Positions 9,128 to 17,246 of a stretch of 64,000 nucleotides of DNA are shown here, piece by piece; position 1 is the first letter of the stretch; the number at the start of each line of letters is the position of its first letter. Source of the stretch: JAUWGC01 sp963753055 (lineage in GTDB: Bacteria; Bacteroidota; Bacteroidia; Bacteroidales; B18-G4); contig CAVWAP010000009.1 of the NCBI GenBank assembly GCA_963753055.1, forward strand, positions 434,001 to 498,000, written 5' to 3'. The translations under genes were made by a program, and so were the position numbers. Under the pieces are notes generated by a model. It was not told the DNA's origin and made no database searches. It worked only from the letters and a program-made list of their open reading frames with translations.

Positions 9128-11353
9128 ATGGATAATCTTTTAAAGCAGATACTTGAAAAGGAATATGGCCTTATCAATGTTGAAATTTCTACGCTCTATG
9201 GTTATGCCAATATCAATTATGATATTCAAACAGGGGATGGCCGGTTTATTCTGAAACAATACAGAGATGAGCCTGGTCTCAAGAACCTGATCATATCAGA
9301 GAACAAAGTCCTGAAATTACTGTCTGGTAAAATACCAGGCTATTACCAGCAGCCAATATATACGCTCAGCGGATCAGATTATGTGACCCGAACGGAGAGT
9401 GGCAGGAACCTGGTCTTCAGGCTATTGAAATATATCAATGGCGACCTGATGGCCAGGGTCAAACATACCCCAAATTTATTTTATTCCCTGGGACGAATTC
9501 TTGCACAGCTGGATACTACTTTATTGGATTATAGAGACAGCACCATCGAAGCCCGCCGCTATGAATGGGATATCCTCCACATAGATCAGACAAGGGAACA
9601 GGCATCATATATTCAGGATCCGTCTGATCGCAAACTTGTTGATTATTACTACCAGCAGTATAATGAATTCGTGCGGCCAAGGGTGCCAGAAATGAGGAAG
9701 AGCATTATTTATGCAGACGCTAATGACCTGAATATCCTCGTTAAAGACGACACCATTGCCGGCCTTATTGATTTTGGTGATCTGATGTATACGGTTCTTG
9801 TGAGTGAGCTTGCGATTGCACTGGCATATGGCTTGTTCGATAAGGATGATCCCCTGAAATGGGCTGTTCCAATAATCAAAGGCTATTGTGAGGTTTTACC
9901 TCTTGAGGAATTAGAGCTTGATTGTCTTTATTATCTTGTTGCTGCAAGACTTTGCATCATAGTCACAAAAGCTGCTTATTCAAAATCAGCATTCCCCGAC
10001 AATGAATATCTCACTGTCAGTGAAAAGCCAGCATGGAAACTTTTACACAAGTGGATAACCATCAACCCTTTAAAAGCAAAAAATGAATTCAGGACAGCAT
10101 CAAATCTTCCGGTAGTTGCAGGCAAAAATATCGATTTCTCCCTGGCGGAGAGATTTAAACATGTCAGTAAAGCTTTATCTGTTTCCTACCGGAAGCCAAT
10201 AAAAATGGAAAAAGCTGCTTTTCAATACATGTATGACGCTGATGGCCTGACTTACCTTGATGCCCGTAACAACATTTCTCATGTAGGGCATTGCCATCCA
10301 AAAGTGACAGCAGCCAGCCGGCACGCTATGCATACTTTGAATACCAATACGAGATATGTTTACGATGAGCTATATGCATACACGGCGAGGTTGATCAAAA
10401 AATTTCCCGGGCCGCTGAATAAAGTATTCTTTGTCAATTCCGGCAGCGCAGCCAGCGACCTGGCATTGAGGTTGGCCTTTACACATACACAAAAAGAGAA
10501 GGTGCTTGTGATGGAGCAGGGCTATCATGGAAACACCAGGGCAGCTATTGACATCAGTCATTATAAGTTCAGCAGCCGGGGAGGCAAAGGCCAGAATGAA
10601 AATATCATGGTGGCTCCTTCATTTACTCCGGACCAGGTCCGTACCATTGAGTTGATCAGGAAGGAAGAAGGCAATATCGCTGCTTTTATCGCAGAGCCCA
10701 TTATCGGTTGTGCAGGGCAGATCCCCTTGCCTGCTGACTATTTTAAAGAAATTTACCCGGTGATAAGACAGCAGGGAGGGGTTTGTATCTCAGATGAAGT
10801 TCAAACAGGCTTTGGTCGCCTGGGTGAAGTATTCTGGGGGTTTGAGCTATACGACGTTGTACCGGATATTGTTATACTGGGAAAACCTATCGGCAATGGA
10901 CATCCTATGGCAGCAGTCGTAACTACAGATGAAATTGCAGAGTCATTCGACAACGGCATGGAATTCTTTAGCTCTTTTGGTGGAAATCCTGTTTCCTGTG
11001 CTATCGGGATAGCTGTGCTTGATGTAATTGAAGAGGAGCATTTACAAAATAATGCACTAGAAGTTGGAAATTACCTCAAAGAAAGGCTTATAGAGCTGAA
11101 AAACAAGTATTCCTGTATTGAAGATGTGCGAGGGACAGGGCTGTTTCTTGGGGTAGAATTTATTAAAGATACCAAAGAGCCAGCCACTGAACTTACTAGT
11201 ATGATCAGTAATAGCTTGAAGGATCGCTTTGTCATGGTGGGTGTAGATGGCCCTTATGAAAATGTCATTAAGATCAAACCTCCACTTTGCTTTACATCAG
11301 AAAATGCAGATCAGCTGGTGGATGCACTGGATGATGTTTTAGGTTCGTTGTAG
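9128..11353 (+). CDS. Fusion of APH-fold kinase and class-III aminotransferase-fold enzyme (hydroxylysine kinase / phospho-lyase type)
   Basis: 741 residues from ATG 9128. Residues about 1-320 are an aminoglycoside-phosphotransferase-fold small-molecule kinase: [13 protein letters not shown] around residue 195 is the catalytic loop (usual HGD with Y-A in place of H-G, catalytic Asp and Asn kept) and LIDFGDL is the metal-binding loop. Residues about 345-741 are a class-III PLP enzyme: [15 protein letters not shown] binds phosphate, [10 protein letters not shown] holds the PLP-nitrogen Asp (D556) and [11 protein letters not shown] holds the Schiff-base Lys (K586). In animals the matching separate proteins are 5-hydroxylysine kinase (AGPHD1) and the phosphohydroxylysine or phosphoethanolamine phospho-lyases (AGXT2L), and bacterial fusions of the two are known. 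A kinase followed by phospho-elimination is therefore likely; the amino substrate is uncertain. Confidence 0.8.
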   Translation: MDNLLKQILEKEYGLINVEISTLYGYANINYDIQTGDGRFILKQYRDEPGLKNLIISENKVLKLLSGKIPGYYQQPIYTLSGSDYVTRTESGRNLVFRLLKYINGDLMARVKHTPNLFYSLGRILAQLDTTLLDYRDSTIEARRYEWDILHIDQTREQASYIQDPSDRKLVDYYYQQYNEFVRPRVPEMRKSIIYADANDLNILVKDDTIAGLIDFGDLMYTVLVSELAIALAYGLFDKDDPLKWAVPIIKGYCEVLPLEELELDCLYYLVAARLCIIVTKAAYSKSAFPDNEYLTVSEKPAWKLLHKWITINPLKAKNEFRTASNLPVVAGKNIDFSLAERFKHVSKALSVSYRKPIKMEKAAFQYMYDADGLTYLDARNNISHVGHCHPKVTAASRHAMHTLNTNTRYVYDELYAYTARLIKKFPGPLNKVFFVNSGSAASDLALRLAFTHTQKEKVLVMEQGYHGNTRAAIDISHYKFSSRGGKGQNENIMVAPSFTPDQVRTIELIRKEEGNIAAFIAEPIIGCAGQIPLPADYFKEIYPVIRQQGGVCISDEVQTGFGRLGEVFWGFELYDVVPDIVILGKPIGNGHPMAAVVTTDEIAESFDNGMEFFSSFGGNPVSCAIGIAVLDVIEEEHLQNNALEVGNYLKERLIELKNKYSCIEDVRGTGLFLGVEFIKDTKEPATELTSMISNSLKDRFVMVGVDGPYENVIKIKPPLCFTSENADQLVDALDDVLGSL

Positions 11354-11354
11354 C

Positions 11355-11473
11355 TTTTACCCACCCCCCGTCCCTCCCTCGGCTACGCTCGGGACAGGCT
11401 CTCCCTTGCATGGGAGGGGATGCATACTTAGGAATCTATAGCATACTATCAGAACCTGGGGGAGGGTAAAAAA
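11355..11473. repeat. MITE-like inverted-repeat element, about 119 bp
   Basis: Left end TTTTACCCACCCCC (11355-11368) and right end GGGGGAGGGTAAAA (11458-11471) are inverted copies matching at 13 of 14 bases. Between them lie smaller palindromes (GTCCC..GGGAC around CTCGGCTACGCTC, and CTCCCTTGCATGGGAG). It begins just after the stop codon of the kinase-aminotransferase gene, contains no coding sequence, and looks like an intergenic palindromic repeat or small non-autonomous element. Confidence 0.7.
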
Positions 11474-11548
11474 CATATTCTAACATTTAACTTTTCATTG
11501 TATCTTAGAAACTAATTTATCACTAAAACCAGTTTAATTATTAAAATC

Positions 11549-12124
11549 ATGGAATCACTTAAGGGAACAAGAACAGAGCAAAACCTGCTGAAGGCTTTTG
11601 CCGGTGAATCGCAGGCAAGAATGCGATATGATTACTTCGCCAAGCAAGCCAAGAAAGAGGGCCTTGAACAAATTGCTGCCATCTTTGATGAAACAGCAAT
11701 CAATGAAAAAGCACATGCCAAACGCTTTTTCAGGTTCTTAGAAGGAGGAATGGTTGAAATTACAGCAGCTTATCCTGCGGGTATCATTGGAAACACTATG
11801 GAAAACCTGAAGGCTGCCGCTGACGGTGAAAACGAAGAATGGACTGAGTTATACCCAGCTTTTGCTGATATTGCGGAAGAAGAGGGGTTCAAGGAAATTG
11901 CAGTAGCATTCAAAATGATCGCTAAAGTTGAAAAAGCACATGAAGAAAGATACCTGGCTTTATATAAGAACCTTGAAGAAGGAAAAGTATTTGAACGTGA
12001 AGATAAGGTCATCTGGAAGTGTATCAACTGTGGCTACCTGCATGAAGGAAGAAAAGCATTGCAAACCTGTCCTGCCTGCCTTCATCCACAGGCTTTCTTC
12101 CAAATCAAAGAAAGTAATTATTAA
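11549..12124 (+). CDS. rbr: Rubrerythrin
   Basis: 191 residues, the usual length. The N-terminal four-helix ferritin-like domain has the diiron ligands in [29 protein letters not shown] and the matching second pair ([24 protein letters not shown]). The C-terminal rubredoxin-like domain has two Cys pairs, [12 protein letters not shown] and [11 protein letters not shown], for the Fe(Cys)4 site. Rubrerythrin reduces hydrogen peroxide in the cytoplasm of anaerobes and microaerophiles, taking electrons from rubredoxin or NADH reductases. It supports a low-oxygen lifestyle. The next gene begins 9 bases on, so some co-transcription is likely. Confidence 0.96.
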   Translation: MESLKGTRTEQNLLKAFAGESQARMRYDYFAKQAKKEGLEQIAAIFDETAINEKAHAKRFFRFLEGGMVEITAAYPAGIIGNTMENLKAAADGENEEWTELYPAFADIAEEEGFKEIAVAFKMIAKVEKAHEERYLALYKNLEEGKVFEREDKVIWKCINCGYLHEGRKALQTCPACLHPQAFFQIKESNY

Positions 12125-12133
12125 CATCATCTG

Positions 12134-13267
12134 ATGAAAAATAAAATCCTTACGATCATTATCATTGCCATTACGGTGAAGATAATGTATGTCCTGTTTT
12201 CCATGGGCTATGCCAGCTTTAGCGAGGAAGTGCAGATCTATCATTCCCAGGATGCAGTTGAACTTTTTAAACGAAACCAGTCGTATTGGTACGAAAGAAT
12301 AGCTGTTGAAGGGCACGAGAAAATCACTCCGGATCAATTGGGTAAATGTGAAGCCGGCGACATGCAGCAATCTGTATATGCCTTCTTCCCTTTGTATCCG
12401 TTTACGGTGCGGTTTTCAATGTATGCTGTGAACACGGGTTTTAACAGTATGGCACTGTTCTACTCCCTGGTCTTTTCAATACTGTTATTCGTCCTGTTTT
12501 ATAAGTTTGTGCTTCTCTTCTATAAATCAGAGAAGATCGCTTTCTGGTCGACAGTGGTACTGATGGTATTTCCATTCAACTATTATTTCTCAATGTACTA
12601 CGCCGAGGCACTGTACCTGATGTTGCTGATGGGCGCATTTATCTGCATTCATCAAAAGCGATGGGCATTATTTACACTGTTGCTGGGCCTGGTGGTCCTT
12701 TCCCGTCCCAATGGACTGCTGCTACTCATACCCCTGTTCGTCTATTTCCTTGAGAAGCAAATTTCTCTTGACCCAAAGCAATTGAAAAGTCTTAAAGCGA
12801 AGGATTACCTGCCGGCCTTAACTTTTTTATCTGCACCGCTTTTCCTTATCCTTTATGGATTGTACCTGAAAGATATGACCGGTGACTTTTTTGCATTAAA
12901 AACAGCTCAGATCGGATGGTGTCGTTGGACTACCGCCCCCTGGCAACCACTGCTGAACAGTCATTCCTGGCAGGATTACTTCAAGATTGCATACTTGTTT
13001 GGTTTCTTTGCAATTTCAGTTGTCTACATCAGGAAGCTACCATTAAGCCTTAACTTGCTGATATGGATATCATTATTGATACCCCTCTTTTACAATACAT
13101 TAACTGTTCCAAGGTATATCGCAGTCATCTTTGTTTTCTTTATGCTTTTCGGCTCCCTGATGGATAAGCTTAAGAACAAATGGAATATTGCGATAGTGAT
13201 CCTGCTGTTCCTTGCCCAGTTATGGACTTTTAGTTTCTGGTTAATTTCGGATGAATTAAGCTTTTAA
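12134..13267 (+). CDS. PIG-V-like polytopic mannosyltransferase
   Basis: 377 residues with about nine to ten hydrophobic segments. Landmarks match bacterial relatives of GPI mannosyltransferase PIG-V: a non-cytoplasmic loop after the first helix with NQSYWYERIAVEGH, then YAFFPLYPFTVR, FNYYFSMYYAEALYLMLL and SRPNGLLLLIPL. Such enzymes transfer a sugar from a polyprenyl-phosphate donor at the outer face of the inner membrane. The acidic residue usually following helix 1 may be the E of the WYERIA segment. It follows rubrerythrin closely and precedes the glycosidase cluster, but its acceptor is unknown. The donor being mannose is assumed from the family name only. Confidence 0.7.
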   Translation: MKNKILTIIIIAITVKIMYVLFSMGYASFSEEVQIYHSQDAVELFKRNQSYWYERIAVEGHEKITPDQLGKCEAGDMQQSVYAFFPLYPFTVRFSMYAVNTGFNSMALFYSLVFSILLFVLFYKFVLLFYKSEKIAFWSTVVLMVFPFNYYFSMYYAEALYLMLLMGAFICIHQKRWALFTLLLGLVVLSRPNGLLLLIPLFVYFLEKQISLDPKQLKSLKAKDYLPALTFLSAPLFLILYGLYLKDMTGDFFALKTAQIGWCRWTTAPWQPLLNSHSWQDYFKIAYLFGFFAISVVYIRKLPLSLNLLIWISLLIPLFYNTLTVPRYIAVIFVFFMLFGSLMDKLKNKWNIAIVILLFLAQLWTFSFWLISDELSF

Positions 13268-13301
13268 TTAAATTTACCTGGAATCTATACTTCTAAGCAA
13301 A

Positions 13302-15107
13302 ATGCGCAAAATTCTATTGCCTTTCTTATGTATTGGCCTTTGTTTTATTTTTTCCTGTAAGCAAAATGAAGCAGTACAATGGCAGCCTGCCGATTGTCCC
13401 ATTCCAACCCAATGGACATCTGAAGTTAATCCTGAGAACCCCTGGTCATCCTATCCCAGGCCACAAATGGCAAGAAGTGACTGGGTTAACTTAAATGGTT
13501 TGTGGGATTATGCTATCCTTCCTGAAACAATTACAAAAGCAGATACCTTCCAGGGCCGTATCCTTGTCCCTTATCCGGTGGAGTCTGCTCTCTCAGGAGT
13601 GAAAAGGACTGTTGGGAAAGATAATAAACTGTGGTATCAAAGAATAATACAGATCCCATCTTCCTGGAAGGGACAGAATGTGTTGCTTCATATCGAGGCA
13701 TCAGACTGGGAAACAAGATTATGGATCGATGGAAAGTTTATAGGGGAACACAGGGGTGGCTACGACCCTTTCACTTTTAATATCACAGAGTTCATCAGCT
13801 TTAATGAAAAACATACATTGAGCATCTCTGTCTGGGATCCGACAAGTGATGGTTATCAGCCCAGGGGCAAACAGATCAACAAGCCCGGGGGGATTTTTTA
13901 TACTTCCGTCACAGGTATCTGGCAGACAATCTGGTTGGAGCCTGTACCAGTGACCTTCATTGAAAATTTCAAGATACAAGCCAACATTGATAAAGGCAGT
14001 ATAAACGTCATTCCTTTCATTCATCAAGCCGGAAAAGATGATGTCATAGAAATTACAGTGCTCCAAAACAATGAAATTATATGTTCTTCAAGCGGGCCAG
14101 CTGTAAGTAAGCAAACCCTTGAAATTCCAAATCCTAAATTATGGTTTCCAGAGTCACCGTTTCTGTATGATTTGAATATTCAATTGATCAGAAATGAAGA
14201 AATTGTTGATGCTGTTGATTCCTATTTTGGGCTCAGGGAAATATCCCTTGAGAAGGATGAAGAGGGCATCACCAGGATATCGCTGAACAAGAAATTTATT
14301 TTTCAGAACGGTCCGCTTGACCAGGGTTACTGGCCGGATGGCTTATATACACCACCTACGGAAAAAGCCATGGTCTATGACCTGGAAAAGATTAAATCAT
14401 TTGGTTTTAACATGTTACGTAAGCATGTAAAAATTGAGCCCAGGCTTTTTTATTCATGGTGTGACCGCCTGGGCCTCCTGGTCTGGCAAGATATGCCTAA
14501 TGCCCATGGCTATGTTGGCCCTGATAAACCGGACCTGGAGCCTGATTCTATTCATAAAAACCAGTTTGAATATGAATTGTCCAAGCTGGTTAAAATGCAT
14601 TGGAACAATCCTTCTATCATCATGTGGGTAGCCTTTAACGAGGGTTGGGGTCAATACGACACGGAACGTATTGTTGGGCTGATCAAGAACATAGACCAAA
14701 CCCACTTGGTTTGTAACACCAGCGGGTGGGCAGACAGAGGTGTGGGAGACATTTATGATCTTCATCATTATCCTGAACCCATCCCTGTTCAGCCCGAAGC
14801 CAACAGGGCTGCTGTACTTGGCGAATTTGGTGGTTTGGGCTTTCCTGTTGAAGGGCATACCTGGGAAACCAAGAACTGGGGATACGAAAACATGGAGGAT
14901 ACCAGTTCTTTGATCAGGAAATATGCGGCTTTTTATGATCTTGTCGCAAAATTCAAAAAGACTCCCGGGATCAGCGCCTGCATCTATACACAGATCACTG
15001 ATGTCGAGACAGAGACAAATGGCCTGATGACCTATGACAGGGCGATTGTAAAGATGAATGAACAACAACTTTATAAGATCAACCAAAAAGTTATTATAGA
15101 TGATTAA
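13302..15107 (+). CDS. Glycoside hydrolase family 2 lipoprotein
   Basis: 601 residues with a lipoprotein signal (lipobox around IFSC). Domains run sugar-binding jelly roll (LNGLWDYAI, LLHIEASDWETRLWIDG, GGYDPFTFNIT), immunoglobulin-like sandwich (about 220-310) and TIM barrel. The acid/base is E447 in AFNEGWGQYD and the nucleophile E508 in LGEFGGLGF, both canonical GH2. GH2 covers beta-galactosidases, beta-glucuronidases and beta-mannosidases; the motifs do not settle which. It lacks the C-terminal LacZ domain 5. The following GH3 gene overlaps its last 8 bases, so the two are translationally coupled. The lipid anchor suggests the periplasm or the outer membrane. Confidence 0.88.
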   Translation: MRKILLPFLCIGLCFIFSCKQNEAVQWQPADCPIPTQWTSEVNPENPWSSYPRPQMARSDWVNLNGLWDYAILPETITKADTFQGRILVPYPVESALSGVKRTVGKDNKLWYQRIIQIPSSWKGQNVLLHIEASDWETRLWIDGKFIGEHRGGYDPFTFNITEFISFNEKHTLSISVWDPTSDGYQPRGKQINKPGGIFYTSVTGIWQTIWLEPVPVTFIENFKIQANIDKGSINVIPFIHQAGKDDVIEITVLQNNEIICSSSGPAVSKQTLEIPNPKLWFPESPFLYDLNIQLIRNEEIVDAVDSYFGLREISLEKDEEGITRISLNKKFIFQNGPLDQGYWPDGLYTPPTEKAMVYDLEKIKSFGFNMLRKHVKIEPRLFYSWCDRLGLLVWQDMPNAHGYVGPDKPDLEPDSIHKNQFEYELSKLVKMHWNNPSIIMWVAFNEGWGQYDTERIVGLIKNIDQTHLVCNTSGWADRGVGDIYDLHHYPEPIPVQPEANRAAVLGEFGGLGFPVEGHTWETKNWGYENMEDTSSLIRKYAAFYDLVAKFKKTPGISACIYTQITDVETETNGLMTYDRAIVKMNEQQLYKINQKVIIDD

Positions 15108-17235
15108 GAAAATCTGTATTTACTTGATTCTCATTCTTTTAATGACAGGGTGTAGTGATGAAGTATCTTATGAATTTCCTTTTCAAGACCCACAGCACCC
15201 GATAGATCAAAGGATCGATGACCTTATTGGCAGACTTACCCTGGAAGAGAAAGCTCAGATGATGCTTTATAATAGCCCCGCTGTTGAGCGACTTGGTATC
15301 CCGGAGTACAACTGGTGGAATGAATGCCTGCATGGAGTAGCCAGGGCCGGTAAAGCCACTGTTTTCCCTCAGGCCATAGGCCTGGCTGCAACCTGGGACC
15401 CCGTCCTGATGAAGCGCATAGGTGAGGCCATTGCTGAAGAAGCACGCGCCAAATACAATGCATCGGTGAAGCGCAATAACCGTGTACAATATGCCGGTTT
15501 AACCTTTTGGACACCAAACATCAATATTTTTCGGGATCCCCGTTGGGGTCGTGGACAGGAAACCTATGGTGAAGATCCTTTTCTGACTGGTGAGTTGGGC
15601 AGTGCATTTGTGAAAGGATTGCAGGGTGATCATCCCAGGTACCTGAAGGCAGCTGCCTGTGCAAAACATTTTGTGGTACATAGCGGACCGGAGAAGTTGC
15701 GGCATCATTATAATGCTATTCCTGGAGAAGTGGATTTTCATGAAACCTATTTGCCTGGCTTCAAAAAGCTTGTTGAGGCTGGTGTCGAATCCGTGATGTG
15801 TGCATACAACCGGACATATGACCTGCCCTGCTGTGGCAGCCCGTATCTGCTAAGTGAGATATTACGCAAGCAATGGGGGTTTAAGGGACATGTCGTATCC
15901 GACTGTTGGGCCCTTGATGATATCTTTTCCAGGCACAAGATCGTAACTGATGAGATCCAGGCTGCTGCAATGGCTGCAAAGGCAGGAGTTAACCTGAATT
16001 GTGGGTATGTCTACAAATACCTTCCGGAAGCTGTGCATAAGGGGTACATATCAGAATTAACAATTGACAGTATCCTCAGGCCATTGCTAAAGACAAGATT
16101 TAAACTGGGCCTGTTTGATCCGGATGAACAGGTTCCATTTTCAGGCATTGGTCCGGAAGTCATTAATAGCAGTGAACATCGTGATCTTGCCTATGAGGCA
16201 GCGGCTAAGTCTATCGTGTTGCTGAAGAATGAAAACCAGGTCCTGCCCCTGGATAAAGCTTCCATGAAAAATATCCTGGTTGTAGGCCCGACCTCGGCAG
16301 ATATCAAATCATTGCTCGGCAACTACAATGGATACTCAGAGGATATGACCACTGTACTTGAAGGGATCATCGGAGCAGCCGGAGCAGGTACTATCGTTGA
16401 GCATAACATAGGCTTCCTGTTCCATAACGACAGTACCTTTCACGGCTTCTGGCAGGCCGGAAGAGCAGATGCCCTCATTGCCTGTATAGGTATCAACGCC
16501 CTTTACGAAGGTGAAGAAAATGATGCTTTATTAAATCCGAACGGTGGAGACCGGGTGGATATCAGACTTCCCGGAAACCAGGTTGATTACATTCGACAAA
16601 TGAGAGAAAGAATAGGAGATGTACCCATTATTGTTGTCATTACCGGTGGCAGTGCAGTGGCTATCCCGGAAATTGATACTCTGGCTGATGCTATCTTATT
16701 CACCTGGTACCCTGGGGAAGCCGGAGGCAAGGCTGTAGCAGATATTATTTTCGGAGATGTGAATCCTTCAGGCCGGTTGCCTGTTACCTTCTATCGTTCC
16801 TCAAGCGATTTGCCACCATTCGATGACTACAGTATGGAAAACAGGACCTATAAATACTTTTTGGATGAGCCGCTCTATCCTTTTGGTTATGGATTAAGTT
16901 ACACTTCATTTCAATATGATGAAGCGGAAATCAATAAGCAGGAACTCACCGTAACAATTGAAAATACAGGCGGTTATGAAGGTGATGAGGTCGCACAGGT
17001 CTATGCCAGGCGAATTAACCCTGTGTACCCACAGCCTCAAAAAGAATTACTTGGATTTCAAAGGGTAAGTTTAAAAGCCGGAGAAAAAACAAGAACAACT
17101 ATTCCCCTTGATTGGAAAATTCTGAATTACTGGAATACGGAAGAGGGGGAGTTTAAACTTGATGCTGGGGAATATGAGTTTTTAATCGGTTCATCCTCGA
17201 GTGATATCAGACTTATACAAAAGATCATTTTATAA
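15100..17235 (+). CDS. Glycoside hydrolase family 3, beta-xylosidase-like lipoprotein
   Basis: 711 residues with lipobox LMTGC. The TIM barrel has YNWWNECLHGVARAG, PNINIFRDPRWGRGQETYGEDPFL and the nucleophile D268 in VVSDCWAL; the alpha/beta sandwich follows (KSIVLLKNE, VVGPTSADIKSLLGNYNG) and then a fibronectin III-like domain (YPFGYGLSYTSFQY to the end). The WWNE-LHG signature is typical of the beta-xylosidase/arabinofuranosidase branch of GH3 rather than the glucosidase branch. It probably removes terminal beta-xylose or related residues. It overlaps GH2 by 8 bases and is followed 11 bases later by the next lipoprotein gene, so all three should form one operon. Confidence 0.9.
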   Translation: MIKKICIYLILILLMTGCSDEVSYEFPFQDPQHPIDQRIDDLIGRLTLEEKAQMMLYNSPAVERLGIPEYNWWNECLHGVARAGKATVFPQAIGLAATWDPVLMKRIGEAIAEEARAKYNASVKRNNRVQYAGLTFWTPNINIFRDPRWGRGQETYGEDPFLTGELGSAFVKGLQGDHPRYLKAAACAKHFVVHSGPEKLRHHYNAIPGEVDFHETYLPGFKKLVEAGVESVMCAYNRTYDLPCCGSPYLLSEILRKQWGFKGHVVSDCWALDDIFSRHKIVTDEIQAAAMAAKAGVNLNCGYVYKYLPEAVHKGYISELTIDSILRPLLKTRFKLGLFDPDEQVPFSGIGPEVINSSEHRDLAYEAAAKSIVLLKNENQVLPLDKASMKNILVVGPTSADIKSLLGNYNGYSEDMTTVLEGIIGAAGAGTIVEHNIGFLFHNDSTFHGFWQAGRADALIACIGINALYEGEENDALLNPNGGDRVDIRLPGNQVDYIRQMRERIGDVPIIVVITGGSAVAIPEIDTLADAILFTWYPGEAGGKAVADIIFGDVNPSGRLPVTFYRSSSDLPPFDDYSMENRTYKYFLDEPLYPFGYGLSYTSFQYDEAEINKQELTVTIENTGGYEGDEVAQVYARRINPVYPQPQKELLGFQRVSLKAGEKTRTTIPLDWKILNYWNTEEGEFKLDAGEYEFLIGSSSSDIRLIQKIIL

Positions 17236-17246
17236 CACCCTGATTT

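Noticed and set aside
14454..15086. Antisense gene within GH2
   Set aside because: It lies fully within a well-supported GH2 gene with catalytic motifs; the antisense protein resembles nothing.
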